Of a stretch of 64,000 nucleotides of DNA, positions 53,680-63,441 are shown piece by piece; position 1 is the stretch's first letter, and every line of letters starts with the position of its first letter. Below the pieces are notes generated by a model. The model did not search any database. It saw only the letters and a list, made by a program, of their open reading frames with translations, and had not been told where the DNA came from. The translations under genes were made by a program, and so were the position numbers. This DNA comes from Marinobacter halodurans (GTDB taxonomy: Bacteria; Pseudomonadota; Gammaproteobacteria; Pseudomonadales; Oleiphilaceae): the NCBI RefSeq assembly GCF_004327985.1, contig NZ_SJDL01000021.1:1-64000 (forward strand), written 5' to 3'.

Positions 53680-54403
53680 CGGTCGCTTCTTCCAGGTGGA
53701 TCTCGTAGCGGGTCCCGTCGGGTTCGATCTGGATCAGTCGCACCAGTAGGTAATTCCAGTCCGGGGCAAACCACATTAGGGTTTTGCGCTTGCTGTCGGG
53801 CGCCCGCACCTTCTCCACCTTGATCGTGTTCACGTTGCCGAACTTGCCGTTCAGGGTTTCTTCTCCCAGCACGGCGAAGGTGTCTTCGTCGATCCGGTTC
53901 TTGTCGACGATCTTATAGTGCATCTCCTGTTCGCCATCCCTCACGTCCTGCTGCAACTGGAGCTGGAAGCTCAAGGGATCCAGCGCGCCGCGCGGGAACG
54001 CCACATCCACCTCCCGGCCCTCGTAGTTGCCGGTGGCCTGGTGGGCGGCCCAGTTAAAGTCGATGGCCCGGTGGCGGTCCGGAATCATCATACCTTCCAG
54101 GGCATAGCGGTAGATCGATGGCTGGGCATGGCCGCTGATCCAGTTCAGGCGTGAGCTTTCATTGATGTCGGCAATAAAGGACTTCACCTGAAAGTTGTAC
54201 AGCCAGCTTCCATCGTCCTGTTTGGTGAGGGTGCGGGTGGCTGAGCCCTTGAAGGGAATCCCCTTGTCCAGGGTAGCCCGATAGGTGGCCGAGTAGGGGA
54301 GTAGGCCCGGTTGTGGCTCACCGGCGGCCAGGGCCGGTGCGGCCGCCAGCAGGAACAGGGCGGCCAGCTTTCCGAAAATAACGAGTCGAAGCAGTGCGTG
54401 CAT
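53642..54403 (-). CDS. DUF3108 exported protein
   Basis: A 253-residue protein with an N-terminal signal peptide (LVIFGKLAALFLLAAAPALAA) and a beta-rich periplasmic domain resembling the DUF3108 family of unknown function; YSATYRATLDKGI near the start and APDWNYLLVRLIQIEPDG near the end are typical. The ATG at 54403 is preferred over a TTG at 54427. The 3' end overlaps avtA antisense by 38 bases. In this group of bacteria it often precedes or follows purN, as here. Confidence 0.85.
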   Translation of the reverse strand: MHALLRLVIFGKLAALFLLAAAPALAAGEPQPGLLPYSATYRATLDKGIPFKGSATRTLTKQDDGSWLYNFQVKSFIADINESSRLNWISGHAQPSIYRYALEGMMIPDRHRAIDFNWAAHQATGNYEGREVDVAFPRGALDPLSFQLQLQQDVRDGEQEMHYKIVDKNRIDEDTFAVLGEETLNGKFGNVNTIKVEKVRAPDSKRKTLMWFAPDWNYLLVRLIQIEPDGTRYEIHLEEATVNGDPIRIQTKS

Positions 54404-54534
54404 GAATCTGTCGTCCGGAGTCGTCAATGACGCGGGGACCGGTTGGTGCGGTTCCTGGCCGGTCCGGGTTTATTCCAAAACTAGAGTATGCGGTAGCAGC
54501 CCGCAACCGCATTTCCGTGACGTTGAATTAATGC

Positions 54535-55227
54535 CTACTGGTAGGCGTCGGCCGGCAGGCTCAGTACCTGTGGAAGTGGGCTTCCGTCGAACAGCACTTC
54601 ATCGTTGCCCAATGCAATTCTCCCTTCGCAGAACCAGCGCAGGATGATGGGATAGAGCACGTGCTCGCGGGCCTTGACCCGGGCCGCCAGGGTGTCGGCG
54701 GTGTCGTTCTCCAGGACCGGCACTTCCGCCCGGGCAATGACGGGGCCGCCGTCGAGCTCTTCGGTCACGAAATGGACCGACGTGCCGTGAGTCGCGTCAC
54801 CCGCATCCAGGGCCCGCTGGTGCGTGTTCAGGCCCTGGTATTTCGGCAGCAGCGATGGGTGGATGTTGATCAGGCGGCCGCGGAAATGGCGCACGAAATC
54901 TTCGGTCAGTATGCGCATGAAGCCGGCCAGGACGATGGCGTCCGGGTTCAGTGCTTCCAGTTTGCGAAGCAGGTCCGCATCGAAACTGGCCCGATCCCTG
55001 TACGTGGTGTGATCGACCACAAAGGTTTCGATGCCGGCCTGCTCGGCCCGCTGTAGGCCGGCGGCATCCGGCCGGTTGGAGCCCACGGCCACGATACGCC
55101 CGGGATGGCCCGGCGCACGGGTGGATTCGATCAGGGCCTGCAGGTTGCTGCCGGTGCCGGAAATCAGGACGACGATGCGCGGTTCCAGCGGGTTGTCGTT
55201 GCCGGATGGGTCCATGGCTGCATTCAT
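54535..55227 (-). CDS. purN: Phosphoribosylglycinamide formyltransferase
   Basis: A 230-residue formyltransferase of purine synthesis, formylating GAR with 10-formyl-THF. The phosphate-binding loop is [13 protein letters not shown]. Catalytic residues are in [18 protein letters not shown] (asparagine and histidine) and [13 protein letters not shown] (aspartate). Its start overlaps the purM stop by four bases (ATGA), so purMN is one coupled unit as in E. coli. Confidence 0.96.
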   Translation of the reverse strand: MNAAMDPSGNDNPLEPRIVVLISGTGSNLQALIESTRAPGHPGRIVAVGSNRPDAAGLQRAEQAGIETFVVDHTTYRDRASFDADLLRKLEALNPDAIVLAGFMRILTEDFVRHFRGRLINIHPSLLPKYQGLNTHQRALDAGDATHGTSVHFVTEELDGGPVIARAEVPVLENDTADTLAARVKAREHVLYPIILRWFCEGRIALGNDEVLFDGSPLPQVLSLPADAYQ

Positions 55228-56291
55228 GAGCGGGCGGCACCGGGGCGGTAGACGACGCGATCGGTCTCGCCGGCATCCTTGGCCGGGTGTTCGATGTGGC
55301 CCAGGCGCCAGGCGGTCTCGCCCAGGCCGGTCAGGGTGTCGAGCGCATCCTGTGCCTGGTCGGCGGGCACGCAGATCACCATGCCGATACCGCAGTTGAA
55401 GGTGCGGTACATTTCACGGTCTTCCACGTTGCCGGCGTCCTTCAGCCACTGGAAGACCGGCGGCAGGGTCCAGCTCTCGGTATCGACAACGGCGACTGTG
55501 CCGTCCGGCAATACGCGGGGAATGTTTTCCGGCAGGCCGCCGCCGGTGATGTGGGCCATGGCCCGCACGCCGACGGTCTTGATCAGCTTCAGCAGGTTCT
55601 TGACGTAGATCCGGGTGGGTTCCATCAGGGCGTTGCCCAGGGTGGTATCGCCCATCGCCATGTCCAGGTCGGCGCCGCTGACGTCAATGATCTTGCGGAT
55701 CAGGGAGTAGCCATTGGAGTGGGGGCCGGAGGACCCCAGGGCGATCAGGGCATCGCCGGCCCTGACGTTCAGGCCGTCGATAATCTCATTGCGTTCGACG
55801 ATGCCCACGCAGAAGCCGGCCAGGTCGTAATCGTCACCTTCGTACATCCCGGGCATTTCGGCGGTCTCGCCACCCACCAGGGCGCAACCGGCCAGCTCGC
55901 AACCCCGGCCGATGCCATCCACGACGTCGGCGGCCACGTCAACGTTGAGTTTGCCGGTGGCGTAATAGTCGAGGAACATCAACGGCTCAGCGCCGCCGAC
56001 GATCAGATCGTTGACGCACATGGCCACCAGGTCGATGCCGATGGTGTCGTGACGGCCCAGTTGCATCGCCAGACGCAGCTTGGTGCCGACGCCGTCGGTA
56101 CCGGACACCAGGATCGGCTCCTTGTAGCCGGAGGGTAGGGCCACCATGGCGCCAAAACCACCCAGGCCACCCAGGACTTCCGGGCGACGTGTCCGCGAGG
56201 CGGTGTGTTTGATGCGCTCCACGAGCGCATTGCCGGCGTCGATATCCACACCGGCATCGCGGTAGGTGAGTCCGGTTTTCTGGTCGGTCAT
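55224..56291 (-). CDS. purM: Phosphoribosylformylglycinamidine cyclo-ligase
   Basis: A 355-residue AIR synthetase of purine synthesis. Family segments include [44 protein letters not shown] and [16 protein letters not shown]. The ATG at 56291 gives [10 protein letters not shown]; upstream in-frame starts to 56396 lie within or before the promoter and are rejected. A good promoter at 56327-56355 leaves a leader of about 30 bases. Confidence 0.97.
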   Translation of the reverse strand: MTDQKTGLTYRDAGVDIDAGNALVERIKHTASRTRRPEVLGGLGGFGAMVALPSGYKEPILVSGTDGVGTKLRLAMQLGRHDTIGIDLVAMCVNDLIVGGAEPLMFLDYYATGKLNVDVAADVVDGIGRGCELAGCALVGGETAEMPGMYEGDDYDLAGFCVGIVERNEIIDGLNVRAGDALIALGSSGPHSNGYSLIRKIIDVSGADLDMAMGDTTLGNALMEPTRIYVKNLLKLIKTVGVRAMAHITGGGLPENIPRVLPDGTVAVVDTESWTLPPVFQWLKDAGNVEDREMYRTFNCGIGMVICVPADQAQDALDTLTGLGETAWRLGHIEHPAKDAGETDRVVYRPGAARS

Positions 56292-56326
56292 GATGTGTGC
56301 TGCCCTGATCAGGAAAAAGGGCGGCA

Positions 56327-56355
56327 ATTTTAGCAGGTGGCGGGGGCCGGTCCAA
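56327..56355 (-). promoter_or_regulatory. Strong sigma-70 promoter of purMN
   Basis: On the minus strand TTGGAC (56355-56350), exactly 17 bases, TAAAAT (56332-56327). It lies 36 bases from the purM start. No PurR-type palindrome was recognised nearby. Confidence 0.65.
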
Positions 56356-56593
56356 TGCCTGGAGGGTGATATGACGGAAAGCCGAAACCGGCCCACCGTG
56401 GCGCGATTAAAAAATGGAGAGGCGACCGGTCCGCGGCTCGCTACTCAGTGCCGGGACCTTGGTGTATCCTATGCGCCAATCAAGCCAAGGAACGTCTGGA
56501 AAAGTCCTTGCGGCGACGCGTTGCGGTGCAATGCACCGGGTGCTTCATCGACGATCCGGGTTTTTCAGCGTTTCCCAAACAGCAGGGTGATTA

Positions 56594-57904
56594 ATGAAGT
56601 CAGCAGCGATGTCACAGCTCAGGATGATGCTCCTGTTGCTCGTGGTGATCATGCCCGGCATGGCGTCAGCGGTGACGGTGGAAGGGCTGTACCAGGTCCA
56701 GGTCCCGGTGGCCGATACGTCTCCAGCGTCCCAGCAGGCCGCCTACGCCGAAGGGTTGAAGCAGGTGCTCGCGCGTGTCGCCGGTAACCCGGATGTCCTG
56801 CAAAGCGATCAGGTGGATGCGCTGCTGGGCAAGGCCGAATCCCTGGTCCAGGCCTATCAGTACCAGACATCGCCGGAGGGCAATGACGTCCTCACCATTA
56901 CCTACGGCGCCGTAGCGGTCAACCGGGCCCTGGCCAATATGCAGGTTCCGGTTTGGGGGGCCAACCGGCCGCTGACCCTGGGGTGGGTTGCGGTGGACTC
57001 CGGTCGCGATCGCTGGGTGCTGACGTCGGACGATAACGGTCTCGACGCCCATGGGCGGTGGTCGCGGGCGTTCCGGGAGGCGGCGGTCCAGCGTGGCCTG
57101 CCATTTGCGCTGCCGCCGTCGGAAGTGCGGGACCAGCGAGATCTGACGTCGGATATCCGGGGGCAGTTCATGGACAGCATACGGACGTCGTCATCCGCGT
57201 ACCCGCATAACCTGATCAGTGTGGTGAATGTCAGTCGTCGGGGCCCCGGCTGGGAGGCGAACTGGCGTCTTGACGGTCCTGCTTTCAGTGAAACCGGTGA
57301 AGTGCGCGACGCGGCCTCCTCCGAAGCGCTGGCGACGGCCGTGGTCGATGCCTGGGCCAACCTGCTGGCAGCCCGCTATTCGGTGGAAGCCGGCAAGGTT
57401 TCCGATGCGCAGCGGGTGGACCTGAAAGTCGAGAACATCCAGTCCGTCGAGGATTACGGTCATGTACTGACGTCGCTTCAGCACATGACGCCGGTCGTCT
57501 CCGCCGGGCCGGTTCAGGCTGCCGGTGACGTGGCCACCCTGCGCGTGTCCTTCTCCGGCGAGCTGTCGGTCCTGAAGGAGTACATCGCCCTGGATCACCG
57601 TTTCCAGCCGGTGGAAGCGGAGCGCCAGACGATTGGTGTCCAGGGCAAGGTATCGGCCTCCGGATCGAACACGGCTGCGACCGCCCCTGTACCGGCTGAC
57701 CGTGAGGAATCGACCGGTGCGGGTGATGAGCCATCTGCTTCGCCCGACGCGGCAGCCCGTGTCGTAGGGGCCCTGGCCTACCGTCCGGTGGAGACTGAGG
57801 GAGACGCCGCGACGGTTGAGAGCGAGCAATCGTTCGAGTCCCTGTATCCGGTCCTGCGGTATCGCTGGGTCGGCAATGGCTCGCCGGTTGGTGCGGCCGA
57901 GTAA
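56594..57904 (+). CDS. DUF2066 exported protein
   Basis: A 436-residue protein resembling DUF2066 proteins of unknown function. A signal peptide ends at about residue 26 (MPGMASA), then GLYQVQVPVADTSPASQQAAYAEGL-type start of the conserved domain. From about residue 350 the protein is low-complexity, rich in A, S, E and P, before a conserved-looking tail. AGGGTG precedes the ATG. The 302-base gap to purM is shared by both divergent promoters. It is followed after 18 bases by the phosphatidyltransferase and hda. Confidence 0.85.
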   Translation: MKSAAMSQLRMMLLLLVVIMPGMASAVTVEGLYQVQVPVADTSPASQQAAYAEGLKQVLARVAGNPDVLQSDQVDALLGKAESLVQAYQYQTSPEGNDVLTITYGAVAVNRALANMQVPVWGANRPLTLGWVAVDSGRDRWVLTSDDNGLDAHGRWSRAFREAAVQRGLPFALPPSEVRDQRDLTSDIRGQFMDSIRTSSSAYPHNLISVVNVSRRGPGWEANWRLDGPAFSETGEVRDAASSEALATAVVDAWANLLAARYSVEAGKVSDAQRVDLKVENIQSVEDYGHVLTSLQHMTPVVSAGPVQAAGDVATLRVSFSGELSVLKEYIALDHRFQPVEAERQTIGVQGKVSASGSNTAATAPVPADREESTGAGDEPSASPDAAARVVGALAYRPVETEGDAATVESEQSFESLYPVLRYRWVGNGSPVGAAE

Positions 57905-57922
57905 CCGCTACTGGAGTCGCAG

Positions 57923-58483
57923 GTGACCGAAGCCAATCGCTGGCGCTGGATTCCCAACGCATTGACCTTCATCCGGGTGTTGTTGATCATGCCGTTTGCG
58001 TTGGCCCTGTACGAGGAGCGGTACGGGGTCGCGCTGATGGTGTTTCTGGTCGCAGCGCTTTCGGACGGGGTCGATGGCTTCCTGGCGCGTCATTTCAACT
58101 GGAAATCCCGGTTGGGGGCGATCGCCGATCCGCTGGCGGACAAGGCGCTGTTGATTACGGCCTACCTGATACTGACGTTGACCGGTGTTTTGCCGGTCTG
58201 GCTGTTTGCGCTGGTGCTGGGACGGGACCTGCTCATCGTCGGCGGCGCCCTGGCCTATCATTTCTTCATCGGCCGCTTCGATATGGCCCCCAGTGGGTTG
58301 GGTAAGCTCAATACCCTGATCCAGATCCTGGTGGTCCTGGCCATTGTCATCTACCTGGCGGGTCTGCCGATGCCGCCCTGGGTCATCCCCGGGGGAATCC
58401 GGCTGGTCGCCGCGATGGCGCTGGTGAGCGGTCTTCACTACATCTTCGTCTGGGCGCGTCGTGCATGGTTGACAACACACTAG
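57923..58483 (+). CDS. CDP-alcohol phosphatidyltransferase family protein
   Basis: A 186-residue inner-membrane protein with about five to six helices and the family active-site motif, here SDGVDGFLARHFNWKSRLG followed by AIADPLADK, with all acidic residues present. It resembles PgsA (phosphatidylglycerophosphate synthase) and may be a paralogue of it. The start is GTG at 57923 (VTEANRW). Its end overlaps hda by 19 bases. Confidence 0.88.
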   Translation: MTEANRWRWIPNALTFIRVLLIMPFALALYEERYGVALMVFLVAALSDGVDGFLARHFNWKSRLGAIADPLADKALLITAYLILTLTGVLPVWLFALVLGRDLLIVGGALAYHFFIGRFDMAPSGLGKLNTLIQILVVLAIVIYLAGLPMPPWVIPGGIRLVAAMALVSGLHYIFVWARRAWLTTH

Positions 58484-59175
58484 ACGGTTCACAGCTAACA
58501 CTTGGCGTCCGTCTACATGACGATGCCACCTTCGCCAACTTCCTGGGGCAGAAGAACGCCCTGGCGGCGGAGAAGCTCAAAGCCTTGTCAGAAGATGCCA
58601 ATCTTCCGGTTGTCGTGGTCTGCGGCGACAGTGGGACTGGCAAGAGCCACCTGTTACAGGCAGTCTGCCACCACGCCGAGCGCAGTGGGCTTTCGGCCCT
58701 GTGCCTGAATCTCCAGGAACTGCTGCCGCTGGGGCCGGATGTGCTGCAGGGCATGGAGTCCTTCGAACGCGTCTGCCTGGACGATATCGAGGCCGTTGCC
58801 GGTGATGTGCACTGGGAGGAGGCGCTGTTCCACCTCTTCAACCGGATGCTGGATAACGGCCACCAGTTGATCCTGAGCGCCGTTGAGCCGCCGGCCCGTC
58901 TTGCCATTGGTCTGCGTGATCTGGCATCGCGCTTGCAGCACGGTATCGTGCTGCAGTTGGCCCTGCCGCGAGACGAGGATCGTCTGTTAATCCTGGGCAC
59001 CCGCGCCGAACGGCGGGGTCTCGTGCTGCCGGAGGACGTCAGCCGATTCATCCTGAGACGGGCATCGCGTCATACCGGTGAATTACTGGCTATCCTTGAG
59101 CGCCTCGACGAGAGCTCGTTAAGGGAGCAGCGGCGTCTGACGATTCCGTTCGTCAAATCCGTGATGGGCTGGTAG
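58465..59175 (+). CDS. hda: DnaA regulatory inactivator Hda
   Basis: A 236-residue AAA+ DnaA homologue that with the sliding clamp stimulates hydrolysis of DnaA-ATP after initiation. An N-terminal clamp-binding motif QLTLGV (about residues 10-15) is followed by Walker A GDSGTGKSHLLQA, Walker B LDDIEAVAGD, and a C-terminal lid. There is no DNA-binding domain IV, which separates it from DnaA. It overlaps the upstream membrane enzyme gene and is followed by a ParA-like gene. Confidence 0.95.
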   Translation: MVDNTLDGSQLTLGVRLHDDATFANFLGQKNALAAEKLKALSEDANLPVVVVCGDSGTGKSHLLQAVCHHAERSGLSALCLNLQELLPLGPDVLQGMESFERVCLDDIEAVAGDVHWEEALFHLFNRMLDNGHQLILSAVEPPARLAIGLRDLASRLQHGIVLQLALPRDEDRLLILGTRAERRGLVLPEDVSRFILRRASRHTGELLAILERLDESSLREQRRLTIPFVKSVMGW

Positions 59176-59228
59176 TTCCGTGGTGGCCCATTTTTACAGG
59201 CCAACAACAGAAGGGAATGGACATCATC

Positions 59229-60020
59229 ATGAGACGAGTCGTTTTCAACCAGAAAGGCGGGGTCGGCAAGTCCAGCATTACCTGTAACCTGGCGGCCATC
59301 GCCGCTGCGGAAGGGCAGCGCACCCTGGTGGTGGACCTGGATCCGCAGGGTAATTCAACCCAGTATCTGTTAGGCAAGCCTGCGGCGGAACTGCGCGATA
59401 CGGTGGCCGACCTGCTGGAGCAGACCGTGTCGTTTTCGGTGTTCAACCGTCGTCCGGACGAATTCGTCCACGCCACGCCGTTCCCCAACCTGTTCGTGAT
59501 GCCGTCCAGTCCCGAACTGGATTTCCTTGAGCGCAAGCTGGAAGCCAAGCACAAGATCTACAAACTGCGGGAAGCCCTCAAGAAGCTGGGCGAGAATTTC
59601 GACACCATCTACATCGATACGGCCCCCGCGCTGGATTTCTACACGCGTTCGGCCCTGATCGCCGCGCAGCGCTGCCTGATCCCGTTCGATTGCGACGATT
59701 TCTCCCGGCAGGCCCTCTACAGCATTCTCGGGGAGATCCAGGATCTGCAGGAAGACCACAACCCGGACCTGCTGGTTGAGGGCATTATCGCCAACCAGTT
59801 CCAGCCGCGGGCCTCACTGCCGCGAAAACTGGTGCAGGAACTGGTCGAGGAAGGGCTGCCCATCCTTTCCGTTCGACTCTCTTCATCGGTTAAAATGAGG
59901 GAGTCGCATCAGGCGCGTCAGCCGTTGGTTCATCTTGCACCTAAGCACAACCTGACTCGCCAGTACGTGGATCTCTATCGCCTTCTCAACGGTGAGAAGG
60001 TGGACGTTGAACCCCTCTAG
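59229..60020 (+). CDS. ParA-family ATPase
   Basis: A 263-residue deviant Walker ATPase. NQKGGVGKSSITCNLAA is the signature P-loop, VVDLDPQGNSTQYLL the A' motif and YIDTAPALDFYTRSAL the Walker B/switch. No ParB gene or obvious centromere-like repeats are adjacent, so it is probably an orphan positioning ATPase rather than the chromosome partition ParA. Start choice is awkward: AAGGGA is 13 bases from ATG 59229 and only one base from ATG 59217; the former gives the conserved MRRVVFNQKGG start. Confidence 0.9.
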   Translation: MRRVVFNQKGGVGKSSITCNLAAIAAAEGQRTLVVDLDPQGNSTQYLLGKPAAELRDTVADLLEQTVSFSVFNRRPDEFVHATPFPNLFVMPSSPELDFLERKLEAKHKIYKLREALKKLGENFDTIYIDTAPALDFYTRSALIAAQRCLIPFDCDDFSRQALYSILGEIQDLQEDHNPDLLVEGIIANQFQPRASLPRKLVQELVEEGLPILSVRLSSSVKMRESHQARQPLVHLAPKHNLTRQYVDLYRLLNGEKVDVEPL

Positions 60021-60035
60021 GGGCGGGAGTGAAGG

Positions 60036-60377
60036 TTGGCCCAGACAAACGATGAACAGGTCACTTACATCGCTGATGGCTTATTGGCGATCGAGGTGGA
60101 GTTACGCCGCCTGGACTACTGGGAGCATGAACCGCCCGAACCGGAGGCCCTGCAGAGCTCGCAGCCATTCTGTGTCGATACGCTGACGTTCACGCAATGG
60201 CTTCAGTTTATCTTCCTGCCAAGGATGAAGGACCTGATCGAAGAGGAGAGGGCGCTGCCTGCGGTTTCGGGCATTGCTCCGATGGCGGAGGAGTTCTTTC
60301 GCCAGGAACCGGTGTCCGGCCGTATCGTCATCAACGAGCTGGCACGCATAGACGCCCTGCTGTCCGGGGATGCCTGA
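60036..60377 (+). CDS. YqcC-like (DUF446) protein
   Basis: A 113-residue helical cytoplasmic protein resembling YqcC/DUF446 of unknown function. The family segments IEVELRRLDYWEHEPP and FTQWLQFIFLPRMKDLIE are recognisable. The start is TTG at 60036 with GGGAG seven bases upstream. It follows the ParA-like gene by 15 bases and is probably cotranscribed. In other bacteria YqcC is often beside a pseudouridine synthase gene; none is here. Confidence 0.85.
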   Translation: MAQTNDEQVTYIADGLLAIEVELRRLDYWEHEPPEPEALQSSQPFCVDTLTFTQWLQFIFLPRMKDLIEEERALPAVSGIAPMAEEFFRQEPVSGRIVINELARIDALLSGDA

Positions 60378-60432
60378 GCGGCATTCCCGCCACACCCCGA
60401 TCTTCCCGTACCTGAATGCCGTGCCTGCGGCG

Positions 60433-63186
60433 TCAGCCCTTGCTGTCGCCGGAGGGGTTCTGTTTCAGCGGCAGAGAGAACTGGTCTTCCGGTAACAGTC
60501 GACGACCCCTGCGCATCTCATCGAACAGCACGCCAAGGCTGGAACTCGGCAGCGGCGGACAGAATCTGTGCCCCTGCACCAGATGGCAACCGGCACTGCG
60601 CAGGAAGGCGTCTTCGTCGGCGGTTTCAACGCCCGAGGCGGCGACGGTCAGTGAGAGCTGGCGGGCCAGGTTAATCAGGGTGTGGACGATGGCGGCCGTG
60701 TTCTCCTCGTCGGGGGCCTGTTGCAGGAGATCCTGGTCGATTTTCACCTGATCGAACGGCAGGTCGCGCAGCAGACGCAACGAGGACAGCCCGCTGCCGA
60801 ACCGGTCGAGGACCAATCCGATACCCAGTTTCTTGAGACGGGCCAGGGTGCGGGCCGTTTCCTCCAGGCGATCGCTCAGCACCCGCTCGTCGATCTCCAG
60901 CGCCAGCAGGTTCGGATCCAGGTTGGTCTCGTCGATGATCCGTTGGAGTCGCGTAGCCAGTTGGGGGTGGTTGTACTGGCGTGAGGACAGGTTGATATTG
61001 ACGGTCACCGGCGCCGGGCTCATCGCCTGGATGGCACGGGATTGCAGGCACGCATTGTGGCAAACCCACTCGCCCAGTTGCTGCAGCTGGCCGGTCTGTT
61101 CCGCGACGTCCAGGAAGTCCTGCGGCGTCAGTAGACCGCGGCTGGGATGGTTCCAGCGCAGAAGGGCTTCCAGGGCGACGATGCGACCGTTGCGGACGTT
61201 GATGATGGGCTGGTAATGCAGGTCCAGCTGTCCACCGCGGATGGCCTCCCGCAACTCCCGCTCCAGATCCATCTGGCGCTGCATTTCCGTGTTCATGTCG
61301 TGGCTGAAGAACTGGATATTGTTGCGGCCGGCCTTCTTCGCCCGGTACATTGCCATATCGGCGTTTTTCAGCAGATCTTCGTAAGTGGTTCCGTCCACCG
61401 GCGCGAGCGTGATGCCGATGCTGGATGTGATGATCAGCTCCCCGCTGGGTACCCGCACGGGCTCGGTAATGGCTGACAGGATGCCCCGGGCCACCTTCTC
61501 GCAGCCTTCCGCGCCATTGACCTGGTTCAGGAGGATGGCGAATTCGTCGCCACCAAGCCGGGCAATGGTGTCTTCCTGACGTACGTTATGCTGCAGCCGG
61601 CGGGCGAGCTCCTGCAGCAATTCATCGCCGGCATCGTGCCCCAGGGTGTCATTGATGCGCTTGAAATGGTCGACATCGAGGGCAATGAGGGCGCAGTAGT
61701 GGCCATGACGCAGGGCGCTGGTGATCGCCTGCCGGCAGCGATCCTCGAACAGCCGTCGGTTGGCGGTATTGGTCAGGACATCGTAATGGGCCAGGTAGTG
61801 CAACTGGTTCTGGGTCTCCCGGATCTCCGAGATGTCCTGCCCGATCAGAATGATGTGGGCGGGGGCATCCTCGTCCTCTTCCTGCAGTCGGTTGATGTTC
61901 CAGAGCAGCGTATGGCTGGTGCCATCGAAACTGGTGACCCGGGTTTCAATCTGGTCACGGGTGAGGCCGGTGTTCTGGACCTTGGTCATCTTCCAGGCCA
62001 GCTCGTCACGTTGTTCCGGCGGGATAAAGGCGTCGAGCAGGTTGCGATCCAGGGCCTCATCGCGACTGTAACCGAACAGCGTTTCGGCGGCGCTGTTCCA
62101 TTGGCGAATCAGTGTTTTGTCATCCACCACGATAATCGGGTTGCTGGTGTTCTCAAACAGCGCCCGGAAATGACGCGATGAACGGCGGAAGGATTTTTCG
62201 GCCTGCTCCCGGATGAAAATTTCGTCCTTCAGCTCGAAATTGGTGATCTGTAGTTCCCGGGTGCGTTCTTCCACCGTTGTTTCCAGGCTGTTTGCGACCC
62301 GCTCCCGGTCGGCCAGCAGTACCCGTACGTAGCAGGAGGTGCCGCCAATGGCGATGATCAGCGTTTCGCTCAGTAGGGCGCCCATTCCCAGCTTGATCTC
62401 TGGATCGCCCAGCAGGAACACGCTTGCCAGCGCCGCATAGGTCGAAATGGTGATGGCCAGCATGCTGCCGCTGAGAGAAAAGCGTGTGGCGGCCCAGGTC
62501 ATCAGCGGCAACAGCAGGAACAGCGCCTGCAGGACACTGTGCGCCGTCATGCCCAGGACAAAGACCAGCGCGGCCAGCCACAGCACCCATTCCAGCGGCC
62601 GCAGGAACAGTCTCGAAACCATGGGCTCGCGCACCAGGCTCAGGATCAGTGGCGTTACGGTCAGGCAGCCGAGGCTGTGGCCGAACCAGCTGAAGAGCAG
62701 TACCTCGTTGAGAGGCATCTGGTCCTCGGTCAGGTACAGGGACGCCAGATAGGTAATGGGCAGCGCTGCACCCAGGGCCCCCAGGGTGACGGCACCCAGG
62801 AACCAGAGGAAGCCGACGTAATCCGACAGGGGGTTGCGGTTGCCCGCCGCTTGCCGGAAAACCCAGTACGCCGCGAAAGGCGCAGCCAGGTAGGACAGCA
62901 GTATCGCGAGAAAGGTGGTCAGTGGATCCGGAGTGTCGGGCGGCGACTGATAGACATAGAGTAGGCCGGCGGAAAACAGGCCGGCGATCACCGGCAGGAC
63001 GGCTTCCCGTCCCCTGAGGATAAGCAGTGCCAGGGCAAGCCCGGACGGCAGCCAGATAATCGATGCGGGATTGACCCCCGATGGCAGCTGAATGCTGACG
63101 CCGGCAAGCGCGGCGATAACAGCTGCGATCAATACTGGGGCAAGCACCGCTTTCCATGAATCGAGTGATTGGAATGGTGCGTTCAA
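60433..63186 (-). CDS. MASE1-PAS-GGDEF-EAL signalling protein
   Basis: A 917-residue cyclic-di-GMP-related membrane protein. A MASE1 sensor (about 8 membrane helices, residues 1-300) leads to a coiled coil, a PAS domain (about 350-470), a GGDEF domain with intact GGDEF at 545-549 and an EAL domain (about 655-900). The EAL motif glutamate E673 is present, as are the asparagine in NINLSS, KIDQ lysine and VQG glutamine. But the usual DDFG reads D794-R795-FG, and AEGVE reads A-S851-GVE. Two catalytic acidic positions are thus lost, so phosphodiesterase activity is doubtful while cyclase activity is likely. Confidence 0.93.
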   Translation of the reverse strand: MNAPFQSLDSWKAVLAPVLIAAVIAALAGVSIQLPSGVNPASIIWLPSGLALALLILRGREAVLPVIAGLFSAGLLYVYQSPPDTPDPLTTFLAILLSYLAAPFAAYWVFRQAAGNRNPLSDYVGFLWFLGAVTLGALGAALPITYLASLYLTEDQMPLNEVLLFSWFGHSLGCLTVTPLILSLVREPMVSRLFLRPLEWVLWLAALVFVLGMTAHSVLQALFLLLPLMTWAATRFSLSGSMLAITISTYAALASVFLLGDPEIKLGMGALLSETLIIAIGGTSCYVRVLLADRERVANSLETTVEERTRELQITNFELKDEIFIREQAEKSFRRSSRHFRALFENTSNPIIVVDDKTLIRQWNSAAETLFGYSRDEALDRNLLDAFIPPEQRDELAWKMTKVQNTGLTRDQIETRVTSFDGTSHTLLWNINRLQEEDEDAPAHIILIGQDISEIRETQNQLHYLAHYDVLTNTANRRLFEDRCRQAITSALRHGHYCALIALDVDHFKRINDTLGHDAGDELLQELARRLQHNVRQEDTIARLGGDEFAILLNQVNGAEGCEKVARGILSAITEPVRVPSGELIITSSIGITLAPVDGTTYEDLLKNADMAMYRAKKAGRNNIQFFSHDMNTEMQRQMDLERELREAIRGGQLDLHYQPIINVRNGRIVALEALLRWNHPSRGLLTPQDFLDVAEQTGQLQQLGEWVCHNACLQSRAIQAMSPAPVTVNINLSSRQYNHPQLATRLQRIIDETNLDPNLLALEIDERVLSDRLEETARTLARLKKLGIGLVLDRFGSGLSSLRLLRDLPFDQVKIDQDLLQQAPDEENTAAIVHTLINLARQLSLTVAASGVETADEDAFLRSAGCHLVQGHRFCPPLPSSSLGVLFDEMRRGRRLLPEDQFSLPLKQNPSGDSKG

Positions 63187-63195
63187 ATAAAATCC

Positions 63196-63268
63196 TTCCC
63201 TGGTGCGAATTGTTGCCCTGATTCCCTGGGTTCGAATTCAGTCTGTCGGCATGACCGTGATTCCCTGG
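63196..63268. repeat. Three TTCCCTGG repeats upstream of the GGDEF-EAL gene
   Basis: TTCCCTGG occurs at 63196-63203, 63222-63229 and 63261-63268 on the plus strand (CCAGGGAA on the sense of the leftward gene), spaced 26 and 39 bases. All lie between the gene start and about 82 bases upstream. They may be regulator-binding sites; chance is not excluded. Confidence 0.35.
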
Positions 63269-63441
63269 ATGCCGAAATTCCCGTCATTGCCATAGTGTTT
63301 TACAATCATTTGACACTTTAAATAGCTTACTCCGAATTTTCGCAGCGCATACCGGGATACGGTTACCATCTGTAAATTCGTGGTCGTGTCAGACGACGTG
63401 TCGTTGCCGGCTGTGCTGTCCAATGCCTCCCGGGTGTGGGA

